NCBI GenBank assembly: GCA_026873275.1
Contig: JANTUC010000005.1
Location: 496,001-560,000 of the forward strand
DNA length: 64,000 bases
Direction: 5' to 3'
Origin: Pseudopithomyces maydicus
Lineage: Eukaryota; Ascomycota; Dothideomycetes; Pleosporales; Didymosphaeriaceae
The notes beneath the pieces are model-generated. The model did not search any database, had not been told where the DNA came from, and worked only from the letters and a program-made list of their open reading frames with translations. Shown here piece by piece: positions 36,439 through 46,051 of the stretch. The position numbers and the translations under genes are program-made. Within the stretch, counting starts at the first letter, position 1. Every line of letters starts with the position of its first letter.

Positions 36439-37621
36439 TCATGCCTCCCTCCCCAACCCCTTCACAACCTCAACCTGCTCCCCATCCTTTCCCTCCTCCC
36501 CACAACTAACCTCCCCATCCGCCCACCTCACCCACTCTCTCGCCAGACTCCCACTCCCCGCCCTCAACAACCCAACCGCTACATCCACCACATCATCCCT
36601 CCCGCTCCCCTCCGTATAATAGAACACCGACGCCCCGCATTTCTTGCAGAAACTCCTCCACGTCCCCTCGCTGCTTTGATAGTGCTTCAACTGCAACCCT
36701 TCATTCGAGCCCTCCTCTTCTTCTACCGCACGCCGTCCAAATGTAATAGGTTGTCCCGTGGAGCTGTTCGTGATGATAGGGAGCGAGGTGTATGCCCATG
36801 GACACAGGGAAGACCCTACGGAAATGCGGCATGAGCGGCAGGCACAGAAGCGCGCGAGGTACTTGTGCGGATCGTCCTTGCTCATCAGCGCGCGGACGCC
36901 TTCTGGCTCTTGTGCATAATCCGCCCTCTTGATCCGTAACTCGACGCCCCCACAGTGGCACTCTACATGCAGAGCATCGTGCTCGGTTGGGAGAGGCTTT
37001 CTCCTAGCTTCCTGAGCCATGGCAGATATCTGTGACGAAGTGAGTGTGTCCACCCCGTGCTTTGAGGCGTAGAGGTTTACGTCGCCGTCGGCGGTGATTG
37101 GGAGGAGGAAGGGGACGAGAGAAGCATCTTTGGTGTCGGCGATGTAGGTGTGGCCTGTTATGGCGATCACGTTTGGGACGCCGGGGGAGGGTCGATGATC
37201 CCGGCGGTGCAATACCATTCGTTTTGCTTGTGGGGGTGCTCGACGAAGCAGTGAGTGCCGCAGGTGGAGCAGAAGTATCTGAAGGACTTGGGTTAGTGGC
37301 GTAAAATGGGGTGGGCACTCTGGAGGGTGGGATTTTTGGATGGACGATTCTTGGTGTGTGTATATGGGATGTGTTCATGTACCTTCTGCAGAACTCAGTG
37401 AATTGATAGACGGTTAATTTGTCTTTTGTCTCTTGGGGAGGTGGCCCAGTTAGGTCTGCAAATGCTGGAATCAAGCCTCCAGATGTGTAACGGCAGGGAT
37501 TACAGTGACAGAGGGAGCTAGGTATTGGAAATTCCTTATCCGTGAGGTAGGTTCCTGGAAGGGTCATGGCGCCGCACAAGCAGTTGAGCTTTGCTGAAGA
37601 GGTGGGTGTTTGGCTAGCCAT
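36439..37621 (-). pseudogene. Double GFA-domain (CENP-V/formaldehyde-activating-like) protein with one frame slip
   Basis: A cytosolic zinc-binding protein of the GFA family, whose founder condenses glutathione with formaldehyde; most members have unknown activity. Exons are 37621-37383 and 37278-36439, about 359 aa after correction. Two GFA modules are visible. The first has CLCGAM, CHCNPCRYTSGG and, across the 104 bp intron, YFCSTCGTHCF. The second has CHCGGVELRI, FCACRSCRISVGS and FCKKCGASVFYY. All the zinc Cys pairs are present. The frame breaks once within the five-G run at 37183-37187 (plus strand); one more base would join IIDPPP to GVPNVIAI. No other damage is seen, so the gene is probably intact in the organism. 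Confidence 0.75.
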
Positions 37622-38198
37622 TGAGCGGTGCAGTAATGTAAGGAGTGTTAGGTTGTTCTGGGTGCTCTATGTTTAGTAGTGGAGGAGTTCTGGAGCGACA
37701 CTACGAACTTAAGTCGCGCAAAAGTCGTGCGAGACTCTTGAGGCGGTGGCACCCAGGTATCGTGAGGCCTGGGGGTACTCGAAGCCGTGACACCGCTGTT
37801 TGTCCCAGGCTTGTGACGTCACAGCTTTACATGGCATTGGTCAGCATGGGCATCCATCGTATTTCGCATTCCAAAGGATATCGCCTCACAGGCATATGGC
37901 TCCTTTGGTGTCGCAGAGCGGTGGACATCATTGCAGCGTGTTCGCAACACTAATATGGACCGACGAAGACTGTCAGCACATTGGACAACAAAGTACCTGA
38001 CCGCATTATTCAAGCACATTCCATGTTAATATAGACAACTTTGATAATGATAGATCAGTTTGTGGCTCGCACGCTGAAATAGCGTGGGCGTACACTATGT
38101 TGATGGTTGCGCTAGTTGAGCAGTCAAGGGTTGAGGTCCACCAGGGTGAGTACTTAGGGAATTGATTGAAGGTATCCAATATTAACGCGAAACAGATT
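37622..38198. other. Intergenic region
   Basis: Between the GFA-type gene and the NOC2 3' end. No coding signal. Confidence 0.5.
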
Positions 38199-40616
38199 CT
38201 ACTCTTCTTCGTCCTCATCTTCATCCTCATCCTCATCAATCTCATCTTCGCTGATGTCATCAACTTCTTCATCCTCCTCATCCTCCTCTTCAACTTCGTC
38301 AGCGCTCTCAGCATCACTGAACCTCTCTCTATTCTCCTCTGCTTCATCTTTCTCGGCCTTTCTCCTCTTCGCATCTTCCGTCTTTCTTGCGGCTTCCTCC
38401 TCCTTCTCTTTCTGCGCCCTCGTCTTTCTCTGTCCGGCCACAAACGCACCCAACGGTGTCTTCTCCCATTCGGTATCCTTCAAGAAGCCCTCAACACCCG
38501 CACGATCATTCGGCGCGAAATCGACCTTGGCTCTGCGCTCCTCAACCCACTTCGAATTTGCCTCGAGCTTTTGTACCAACAGGGCGAGCATCGAGTTGAT
38601 TTTAGCATTGCGGTTACCGCTGCTCTTCTTGGCCATGGTCTTGATCCAGCGCTTGAGCATGACAGTGACGGGAAGTGCGAGTTCAGGGAAAGCAATGTTC
38701 TTGCTCCAGAGCACGAAGAACTCAGACAAGAGCTCTGCAACCTGTTCGCCGATTCCGTCTTGGTAGGTGCGTGTGCGGAGGTACGCTTTTGTGACACGGA
38801 TGTTGGTGTTGAAATCAAGGGCCTTGAGCGTGCTGGGCTTGGGCATCTTCTTCATCTCAGCGGAGTTCAATACCTCGATCAAGGCTGGAGCGAGAGGAAT
38901 GTAGGTTGCTGTGGCAGATGAGATGCGAAGCAGAGACCGGATAAGCTGGAAGCGGAGAGGGAAGTACACCGAGGTGGGGATCAGACGCATCGCACCAAGA
39001 GTAACCTGTACAATGGGATAGATGAGTGGTCGTAGGGCGGATTGCTTCCCTGATTCGGCTTCGCGAAGAGACTCGCAATGTACGGAAACCACTCGCGACC
39101 AGAAGTCTAGAGAGTGTATGTACTGCCAGTTGTAGACCGTCTTGTATGAGTCCTTCGTCTTGTTGGTAATGCTTTGTCGTAGGTGGATTGCAAGTTGCCT
39201 GATGAAGCCGAAACCTGTCGTGTAGCCAACATTCGGATCCAGGCCCCACAACTCAGAGGCAGTGTTCTTCATGAGATTTATGCCTTGAATGTTGTGTACT
39301 GTGGTGTTCCGGGCACCCTTGATGAGGCCCTGGTAGGTCTGCTTCAGAACCGCCTCACGGATGCTAGCATCTGATATCACAACCAGGCGCCGCAGCACCA
39401 GGAAGGCGGACAATCTTGTCGCTTCTGTGTTTGATGAATCTGCCCAAACAGACGATACATTCTTGGCGACTTCACGGACGATCTTCTTGAAGGACAGGAT
39501 GTAGGGCAGGAGGGAGAGTAATGAGTCGAGCGTCATACGCTGGGTTGATGCGTCCGAAAGGCTGTCCAGGAGGTGGTTCACAGACACAGCGTGTGATTTC
39601 AGAAGGGGCGCAAGATTGCGGAACTTCTTCGAGTCGGTGGACAATTGGCTACAGGAATCAGAAAAAATTCGAGTGGAGGTGCAAGGCAACTTACATTCTT
39701 CCCGACGCAGACTCCTTAACTGGGAGATGGTGCTGAAGGACCTTTGGAATAAGCTGCAGAGCGGTGATGAGGACCTCATGGTACACTGTGACAGTTAGAA
39801 CAGAATCAGATGCAGCTTGGGAGGGCACAACGAACCATCTGAATCGGATATGGAGTACTTGTAGCCTTCCTTGGTCTCATCGTCAAGGTGGGCGGCAGAA
39901 CGGAAAGCAAGAACGACCTCCTTTGTTGCGCGGAGAGACGACTTGTCCTCCATGGCCTGCTTCCATTTCTGGATGAGTTTCTTGGACACCTCGTTGCCAG
40001 TGCCTGAGGGCTCGGCATCCTCCTTTGCCGCCTTATCCGATTTGCGCTTCTTGCGCGGCGTCTTCTCGTCTTCGCTCGCGCTCAGCTCAAGCGCGTCCAG
40101 ATCGTCGTCCTCAAAGTCGAGCAGCTCTGGGTCGTGGGCCTTGAGATGCTTGTAGAACTCGGGGTCCTTTTCTGCCAGCCCGGCCAGCTGTTTCTTGTGC
40201 GCCTCGATGTCGCCGTCAGAATCGCTGTCTGAGCCGGCTTCTTCTGCTCCCGCTGTGGCGTCGGCCATGTCGGCGTCGGAATCTTCAGGGTCGCCCTCTT
40301 CGACAGGTGTCCGCTTGCGTTTTCCCGTCTTGGGCTTCGTCGATTTCTTCTTCATCTCAGGCACCTGGAAGCCGCCCTGGAAGAATTGGTCCATGGACAT
40401 TTCGCCGAATGCGTCATCCTTGACTCCGTTGCTCTTGGGCTTGCCGCCAGCGCCGGCCTCGACACCGTCGGCGGGTGCGTTGTCCAGGGCTTTTCGCTGC
40501 TTGCGCTTCAGGTCCATCTGCTTCCTCTGCTTGATTTTGGCGACATCCTTGCGCTTCTTCAGCACGCCGGAGAGCTTGTTCTTCTCGAACTTCTTGGTGG
40601 CCTTGGTGACGGGCAT
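38199..40616 (-). CDS. NOC2: Nucleolar complex protein 2 (NOC2)
   Basis: Nucleolar/nucleoplasmic factor that, with Noc1 or Noc3, accompanies pre-60S ribosomal particles. Exons are 40616-39836, 39785-39695 and 39648-38199 (773 aa); introns of 50 and 46 bp. The N-terminus is Lys/Arg-rich (KLSGVLKKRKDVAKIKQRKQ), then comes FGEMSMDQFFQGGF, a family hallmark, and acidic stretches ending 'DPEFYKHLKAHDPELLDFED'. The central Noc2 domain of HEAT-like helices fills exon 3, with GINLMKNTASELWGLDP, YPIVQVTLGAMRLIP and FPLRFQLIRSLLRIS. The C-terminus is an extreme Glu/Asp tail. The start codon is 204 bp from that of VPS28, transcribed the other way. Confidence 0.93.
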
Positions 40617-40820
40617 TTTGGCAGAATCGACCGCGGCGGTGCCGTAGAATGGGCAGGTGGAGGGTTCGCGGGCTGTATAACTTTTTCTGAGCCGAAAAGC
40701 TGTAGCGCGCCAAGATTTCGGCGCCTTCCCCACATGGTGCGAGTCTACGAGACAGGACCAGCGGCCGGCGAAGCTTGGACGCCAGCACCCACGCATTCCT
40801 GTATCTATCTGAGCACCGTC
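40617..40820. promoter_or_regulatory. Head-to-head promoter of NOC2 and VPS28
   Basis: Only 204 bp separates the two start codons, so both 5' leaders and promoters share this interval. No defined element was recognised. Confidence 0.6.
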
Positions 40821-41598
40821 ATGTACGCCGGCAACAGACAGCTGGCCTACGCGCCGACCCCGTATGTGCCGCGCTCCTCGCTCGCCGCGACCATCAACCT
40901 CGACGAGGTAGGCCACCAGCAACAGTCGCTGCCTGCTTGACATGTATTGATCTGATGGCTTGGTCTAGGAGGTCAAGCTCTCGACGACGAGCGCCGAACG
41001 CGACCTGTACGACTCTCTGGCCGAGATCTACAGCATAATCGTCACCCTGGATGCAGTCGAGAAGGGCTATCTGAAGGATTCCATATCTGAAGCCGACTAC
41101 ACCGAGACGTGCAGCCGCCTGCTCAAGCAATACAAGTCGAACCTTGCCGACGAGACCGTTGCCCGCGCGTTCGGCGATCTTGAGTCCTTCAAGCGCGAGT
41201 GGGACATCGAGTGTCCACGGGCTACCGAGCGCCTGCGAGTCGGGATCCCGGCCACCGTCGAGCAAGGTCCTACCCACAAGCCTCAGCAGCAAGGCGGCGA
41301 CTCGGCAGACGCGACGCTTGTGGTGAATGCTACAGAGAACTTCATCACGTTGCTGGATGCCATCAGAATAGGACTGGTCGAGAAAGATACACTACACCCG
41401 TTGCTCGTGGAGATCATCCAGGCAGTCAACCAGGTCACCGACAAGGACTTCGAAAGCAAAGGCAAGATCGTGCAGTGGCTGATCACACTGAATCAGATGC
41501 GTGCATCTGAAAAGCTCGATGACGACCAGGCGAGAGAGCTCCAGTTCGACATGGAAAGCGCATATCACGGCTTCAAGGCAACCTTGAAGAAGGACTGA
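40821..41598 (+). CDS. VPS28: ESCRT-I subunit VPS28
   Basis: Component of the ESCRT-I complex that sorts ubiquitinated cargo into multivesicular bodies, binding Vps23 through its N-terminal region and ESCRT-II through the C-terminal four-helix bundle. Exons are 40821-40907 and 40969-41598 (238 aa), 61 bp intron at phase 0. The N-terminal region carries DLYDSLAEIYSIIVTLDAVE, KGYLKDSISEADYTETCSRL and LLKQYKS. The C-terminal bundle has NATENFITLLDAIRIGLVEK, LHPLLVEIIQAVNQV and KIVQWLITLNQMRASEKLDD. Length matches the family. Confidence 0.94.
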
Positions 41599-41840
41599 GT
41601 GTGCGGCCTATGGGCGGGGTATATCGCAGAATGGCTTCATGGGTCCTGTGAGGCCCTCTAGAGCCGCATAGAGAGATTGGAACGTCGTCTTGCAACATGC
41701 CTCTTGCAGCACCATCCATCGTCTCTAGCACGTCACCGACTGCTCGTGTCAGGGTCCAGACTACAGGCGCACGGACCACGGAATTTTGCGACCCTGATGA
41801 ACGCCTACTGCTGCCCCGCTACAGTCGCATCCATTCCAAT
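41599..41840. other. Short intergenic region
   Basis: Between the VPS28 stop and the EFM2-like start. Contains the upstream region of the latter; nothing else seen. Confidence 0.4.
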
Positions 41841-42962
41841 ATGCCGCCACTCAGCGGTGAGTCACTTCGCATCCGATGCAACGATCCGGGCTAAACAGCC
41901 CCATGCAGTGCTCGATTTACCTCAGCTCTATACCAAACCCTCCGCCGAAGCTATCCTCGCAACCCTCGCACTGCTTACCTCGGCCCCTCCATCGTGGGAC
42001 AATACAAGCAAGCCCGCCGTAAATAATGGGACAAACTGTGATACATGTGAAATAGACGAGGATAGTCACGCACAGGTTGATCCAGAGGGGTGACTCGGTA
42101 TCTCACCAGCATTGTGAGCAATAGCCTACGGTGGATACAAGACGAAGAAACCAAGGAGGAGATCTGGAACCAGGCCAGTCTCCGGCTGAGTGAAAGATCC
42201 GGTCGTACCGCCATGGGCGATCTCGACCGCAAGTTTACAATACCCACGCGAGACGAACCCTTCGAGCTCAGCATCCATGAGCCTGCGTTGACCGGCGATG
42301 ATTTGGGTCTGAAGACCTGGGCAGCCTCATACCTCCTTGCGAAGCGACTACATACACTGCAATGCACACAAACGACCAACGGCGAAAGACTCCGGGTTCT
42401 TGAGCTTGGGTCTGGGACTGGCTTAGTCGGCCTTGCCATGGCTGGTCTGGGTGCAGATGTGGTATTGACAGACTTGCCAAGCATTTATGCCAATCTTGCC
42501 CGCAATGCCGAAGCGAACGCCTCTCTTCTTGAACAGAGGGGTGGGACCATTCGCACCGGTGTGTTGGACTGGACAGAACCGCATTCCTGCACGTTGTTTC
42601 CTAAAGGTACTACCAGTACCGACGGCGACGGCGAGACGCTGTCCGAAAAATTTCCACTCATTCTAGCTGCTGATTCACTTTACTCGCCGAGCCACCCGGA
42701 AATGCTTGTTGATACCATAGCGGCATGGCTTTCAGAAGATGTCGAAGCAAAAGTGGTGGTAGAATTTCCCTACCGGGACGCATATCTGCCGGAGATCGCC
42801 AAGTTTCGAGAGCGAATGATAATGGAAGGATTGCAGATATTCGATGAAGGAGAAGAGAAAGGCTACGACGATTGGGGCGGCTCTAGCAAAGACGAGGAGG
42901 CGCTCGTGACTTGTTGGTGGTCATGCTGGAGGAGAAAAGTGCCAGAGCAGGAGCCGCAGTAG
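41841..42962 (+). pseudogene. EFM2: EFM2-like protein-lysine methyltransferase with one frame slip
   Basis: Class I SAM-dependent methyltransferase of the METTL21/Methyltransf_16 type; the N-terminal extension places it near yeast Efm2, which methylates elongation factor lysines. Exon 1 is only 16 bp (41841-41856), followed by a 52 bp intron and exon 2 (41909-42962), giving about 356 aa after correction. Exon 2 starts VLDLPQLYTKPSAEAILATL, then RYLTSIVSNSLRWI, LSERSGRTAMG, SAM motif I (LRVLELGSGTGLVGLAMAG), 'DVVLTDLP' and 'LILAADSLYS'. The reading frame breaks at the four-G run 42087-42090, between DPEG and TRYLTS; one extra G makes it continuous. This is likely a sequence error rather than true decay. 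The substrate is inferred from family. Confidence 0.75.
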
Positions 42963-43473
42963 CCACCGTACTCACCGCCCCCGTGGGTCTGGCTAAATCT
43001 GGCTGTATTCGAATACCGCCTATCAGGTCCCGTGGGGGGCGTTTGCACGACATTTGCCTTGGGAATTCTCGATAGCGCTGATCGAGGTGGGTTTTAGTCA
43101 CATAGCAATACGACAGCATACCAATAGGCGACATCGGCTTTGTCCATGCAGCGCAAAACGCAAGATAGACAGTGCAAAATCAGTCCTCGGATAAATTGAT
43201 CGGTTAAATTCCCAACAGCTGCAAGCCGCCCGCATGTTCACAGCGTGTCCCTGGAGCTAGCAATGGCGGGACAGCTGGGCCAGAGCTCCAACCAGCTCCA
43301 CCAGCTTCCCGCGGTTTAACAGCTCGTCACTGCGCCGTTTAGCGTTGCTAGTGCTACAGCTAGCTTTCCATATGACTTCCTGCCTTTGCTTCCGTCACGT
43401 CTTCTCTTCCAAAAAGAAGTCTCAAGAGACACCAGTGACCGAAGAGCAAAAAGAAGAGAAGCCCGTAGCCAAG
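42963..43473. other. Intergenic / promoter of the dehydrogenase gene
   Basis: An in-frame extension upstream of 43474 (ATG at 43372, MTSCLCFRHVFSSKKK) is possible but lacks family support. Otherwise nothing is seen. Confidence 0.4.
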
Positions 43474-44722
43474 ATGACGACACAGACAAAGTCGCTGAAG
43501 GTAAAGCTACCCCGCCATACAACCCCCCACCGACGCGCGACGCGACCCAGGCACAACACCACGACACAACAATTGGGACGGAAAAAATATAGGGGACTTG
43601 CAGTGCTGATACCAATTCCAGAATCCTTCCTTTGTTCTCAAGGCACCTAATGAGATTGTGTACGAGGACCGTCCCATTCCCGAGCTCCCTTCACCACACG
43701 ACGTAATCGTCAAGCCACGATGGACAGGTATTTGCGGTTCGGACGTGCATTACTGGGTCGAAGGCCGCATTGGACACTTTGTTGTTGAGTCGCCTATGGT
43801 CCTTGGCCACGAATCCGCAGGCATTGTGCACTCCGTCGGCGACAAGGTCACCACCCTCAAGGTCGGCGATCCCGTCGCAATGGAGCCCGGCGTCCCATGC
43901 CGTCGCTGTGTTCGCTGCAAGGAGGGCAAGTACAACCTCTGCCCTGACATGCGCTTCGCCGCAACACCTCCATACGACGGCACATTGGCGAGGTACTATG
44001 CGCTGCCCGAGGACTACTGCTACAAGTTGCCCGAGGGCATGAGCTTGGAGGAGGGTGCATTGATCGAGCCTACCGCTGTTGCAGTTCACATCACACGGCA
44101 AGCCGGCATCAAGCCTGGCGACTCGGTCGTAGTGTTCGGTGCTGGGCCTGTAGGCCTCTTGTGCTGCGCCGTCGCAAAGGCCTACGGCGCTACCAAGATC
44201 GTCACAGTGGACATCAACGACGAGAGATTACAGTTTGCGCTCAAGTTTGCAGCGACCACAAGCTTCAAGAGCGCACGGGTCAGCGCAGAAGAGAACGCCA
44301 AGAACATGATCAAGGAGTGCGAACTGGGCCCTGGCGCAGATATCATCATCGATGCGAGCGGTGCTGAGCCGTGCATTCAGACAGCTATCCACGCCCTAAG
44401 AATGGGTGGCACCTATGTGCAGGTAAGAATCGAACAATCTCTTCAGTGAGCGCATATGCTGACAATACCCCAGGGTGGCATGGGTAAGCCCGACATCAAC
44501 TTCCCCATCATGGCCATGTGCACCAAGGAGCTCAACGTCAAGGGCTCATTCCGTTACGGCTCGGGCGATTACCAGACGGCCGTCGATCTGGTTGCTACCA
44601 AGCGCATTTCCATCAAGGAGCTCATCACCAACAAAGTCAAGTTCGACGATGCGGAGGAGGCCTTCAGGGACGTCAAGGCAGGAAAGGGCATCAAGATCCT
44701 CATTGAGGGCCCGGAAGAGTAG
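43474..44722 (+). CDS. Xylitol/sorbitol dehydrogenase (zinc MDR family)
   Basis: NAD-dependent polyol dehydrogenase, probably D-xylulose reductase (xylitol to D-xylulose) in the fungal pentose pathway; L-arabinitol or sorbitol dehydrogenase are alternatives. Exons are 43474-43500, 43622-44422 and 44474-44722 (358 aa), introns of 121 and 51 bp. It shows catalytic-zinc GICGSDVHYW and VLGHESAG, the structural-zinc cluster PCRRCVRCKEGKYNLC, the Rossmann motif VVFGAGPVGLLCC, and an acidic residue after beta-2 (VTVDIND) that favours NAD. Ends KGIKILIEGPEE. The 27 bp first exon was placed by the GTAAAG donor that joins to NPSFVLKAPNEIVYEDRP in frame. Confidence 0.88.
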
Positions 44723-44976
44723 GAACAGACTAAGAACGATATTTGAAAAATTGATGGTTAAGGTACTGGAAGCCAGGCCAAATGATATTTGGCGAGGCCT
44801 AAGGCAGTCCCGCACACGCATAGCGAGGTGAACAGTTTTCTAGTAATGTCCATTCATGAACCTCTTATTACCGTATAGGTACAAAACACCGATGTTATGA
44901 TTTCCATGTCGCCTGAAGACTCCTGTGAATGACCTGGCCATGTCTATTGTCCCTTCTTTTCCATTATCCCTCTTGC
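44723..44976. other. Short intergenic region
   Basis: 3' side of the dehydrogenase gene. Nothing seen. Confidence 0.4.
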
Positions 44977-45600
44977 TCATACATTACTCCACTCCCGCCG
45001 CCCACCGACAGTTGACCCACTATTATTCAATCTATATCTTCCCGTCAATTCGTATTTCGCTTTCTCATCACCATGCAACGAACCACCTGCTCTTTTCAGC
45101 CCTGACCCCAGCCCACCTCCCACCCCCCAAATGATCCTACCTCCTCCCTCCCCCCTCCAAAACGCCAACACCAAAAACAAAAAAATCACCCCAAACGTAA
45201 GCCCAAACATTCCCAAAACCACACAAATCTCAACCCTCTCAACCCGCTGCCCTCGCCCCATGGAATCCCCCTCTTCCCCCTCCACCTCCTCCCCATCAAA
45301 CACATCACCGTCGTGTCCAAACCCATCTTCAGACTCCGACTCCGATAACACAGCTTGGTCTCGGTTGTGGAAGTAAGTTTTGCTCTGGGCCCGTGTCCGG
45401 GGCGCTTCGCGCTGGTGGTGGTGGGCGCGGTGTTGCTGGGCTAGGAGCCGATGCTGCGCTTGGGGCGTGTGGCGGGATTGATGGCGGGCTTGACGGTGCT
45501 CGTGGATGAGGGGGTGGTTTCGGATGGGAGGGGAGGAGAGTCGATGGGCCAGGGGGCGGTGGAGGGGGAACGGCGTGGTGGCATGGTTGTGGGGGTGTCT
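44977..45600 (-). CDS. Probable single-pass membrane protein, 5' exon missing
   Basis: A frame without any ATG runs from a good acceptor (CTACCCTCAG, 45610-45601) to a stop at 44977. It reads through a His/Gln/Arg-rich stretch (PPIRNHPLIHEHRQARHQSR), then FHNRDQAVLSESESEDGFGH, an acidic block, a clear hydrophobic helix (EICVVLGMFGLTFGVIFLFL) and a Gly/Lys-rich tail. The mixture of a charged N-terminal half, one membrane helix and a short tail is coherent, but the first exon and start were not found, and alternative frames on the same strand are also open because of C-richness. I do not recognise the family. Confidence 0.4.
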   Translation of the reverse strand, partial: RHPHNHATTPFPLHRPLAHRLSSPPIRNHPLIHEHRQARHQSRHTPQAQHRLLAQQHRAHHHQREAPRTRAQSKTYFHNRDQAVLSESESEDGFGHDGDVFDGEEVEGEEGDSMGRGQRVERVEICVVLGMFGLTFGVIFLFLVLAFWRGEGGGRIIWGVGGGLGSGLKRAGGSLHGDEKAKYELTGRYRLNNSGSTVGGRREWSNV

Positions 45601-46051
45601 CTGAGGGTAGAGCAGAGGTGGGAGAGGTGTGGAAGTTAGAGTGGTTGTGCGTGTGTTGGATGGGGTCGTTGATGAGAAGTATAGTACCGGCTGGGCGGGA
45701 GGCTTTGTGGTCTGGGGTTGGAAGTACCAATGAGGAGTGTGGGATTACCTTTGGGAAAACTAAGAGAAGCTACTCTCAATTTTTCTAGAAGAAGAGCAAA
45801 TTTGTGGCGACGGAGAACAGTTTCACCATTTAGGACAAGATATCGGAAATTCATTGATTTTGGCTATCTACATATGGACAAACACCAGCTCGAAGAGCTA
45901 GGTGCATTGCGGGCAAGTGATCAGATGTACGTTCGAAGAACGGTACACAACACCAGCTCGAAGAGCTAGTTGCACCGCGGGAAAGATAAGCACCAGCTCG
46001 AAGAGCTAGATGCGTCGCAAAGGGACCCGTCCGAAGAAAAGGTATAAACAC
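45601..46051. other. Intergenic region with HQLEEL-type repeats
   Basis: Holds three copies of a short palindromic repeat near 45883-46024, listed separately. Plus-strand frames over it read like a decayed coding segment (YRKFIDFGYLHMDKHQLEEL), so it may be a gene relic. Confidence 0.4.
45883..46024. repeat. Three copies of caccagctcgaagagcta
   Basis: Copies begin at 45883, 45951 and 45991 (spacing 68 and 40 bp) and extend 34-38 bp with a looser tail (Ntgcaytgcgg-like). The core AGCTC-GAA-GAGCT is an inverted repeat able to form a small hairpin. In one plus-strand frame each copy encodes HQLEEL. The array sits directly 3' of the Gln-rich gene ending at 46052. Confidence 0.75.

Noticed and set aside
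45329..45730. Pro-rich 133-codon minus-strand frame
   Set aside because: Low complexity from C-rich sequence; the overlapping frame ending at 44977 gives a more protein-like reading with a membrane helix.
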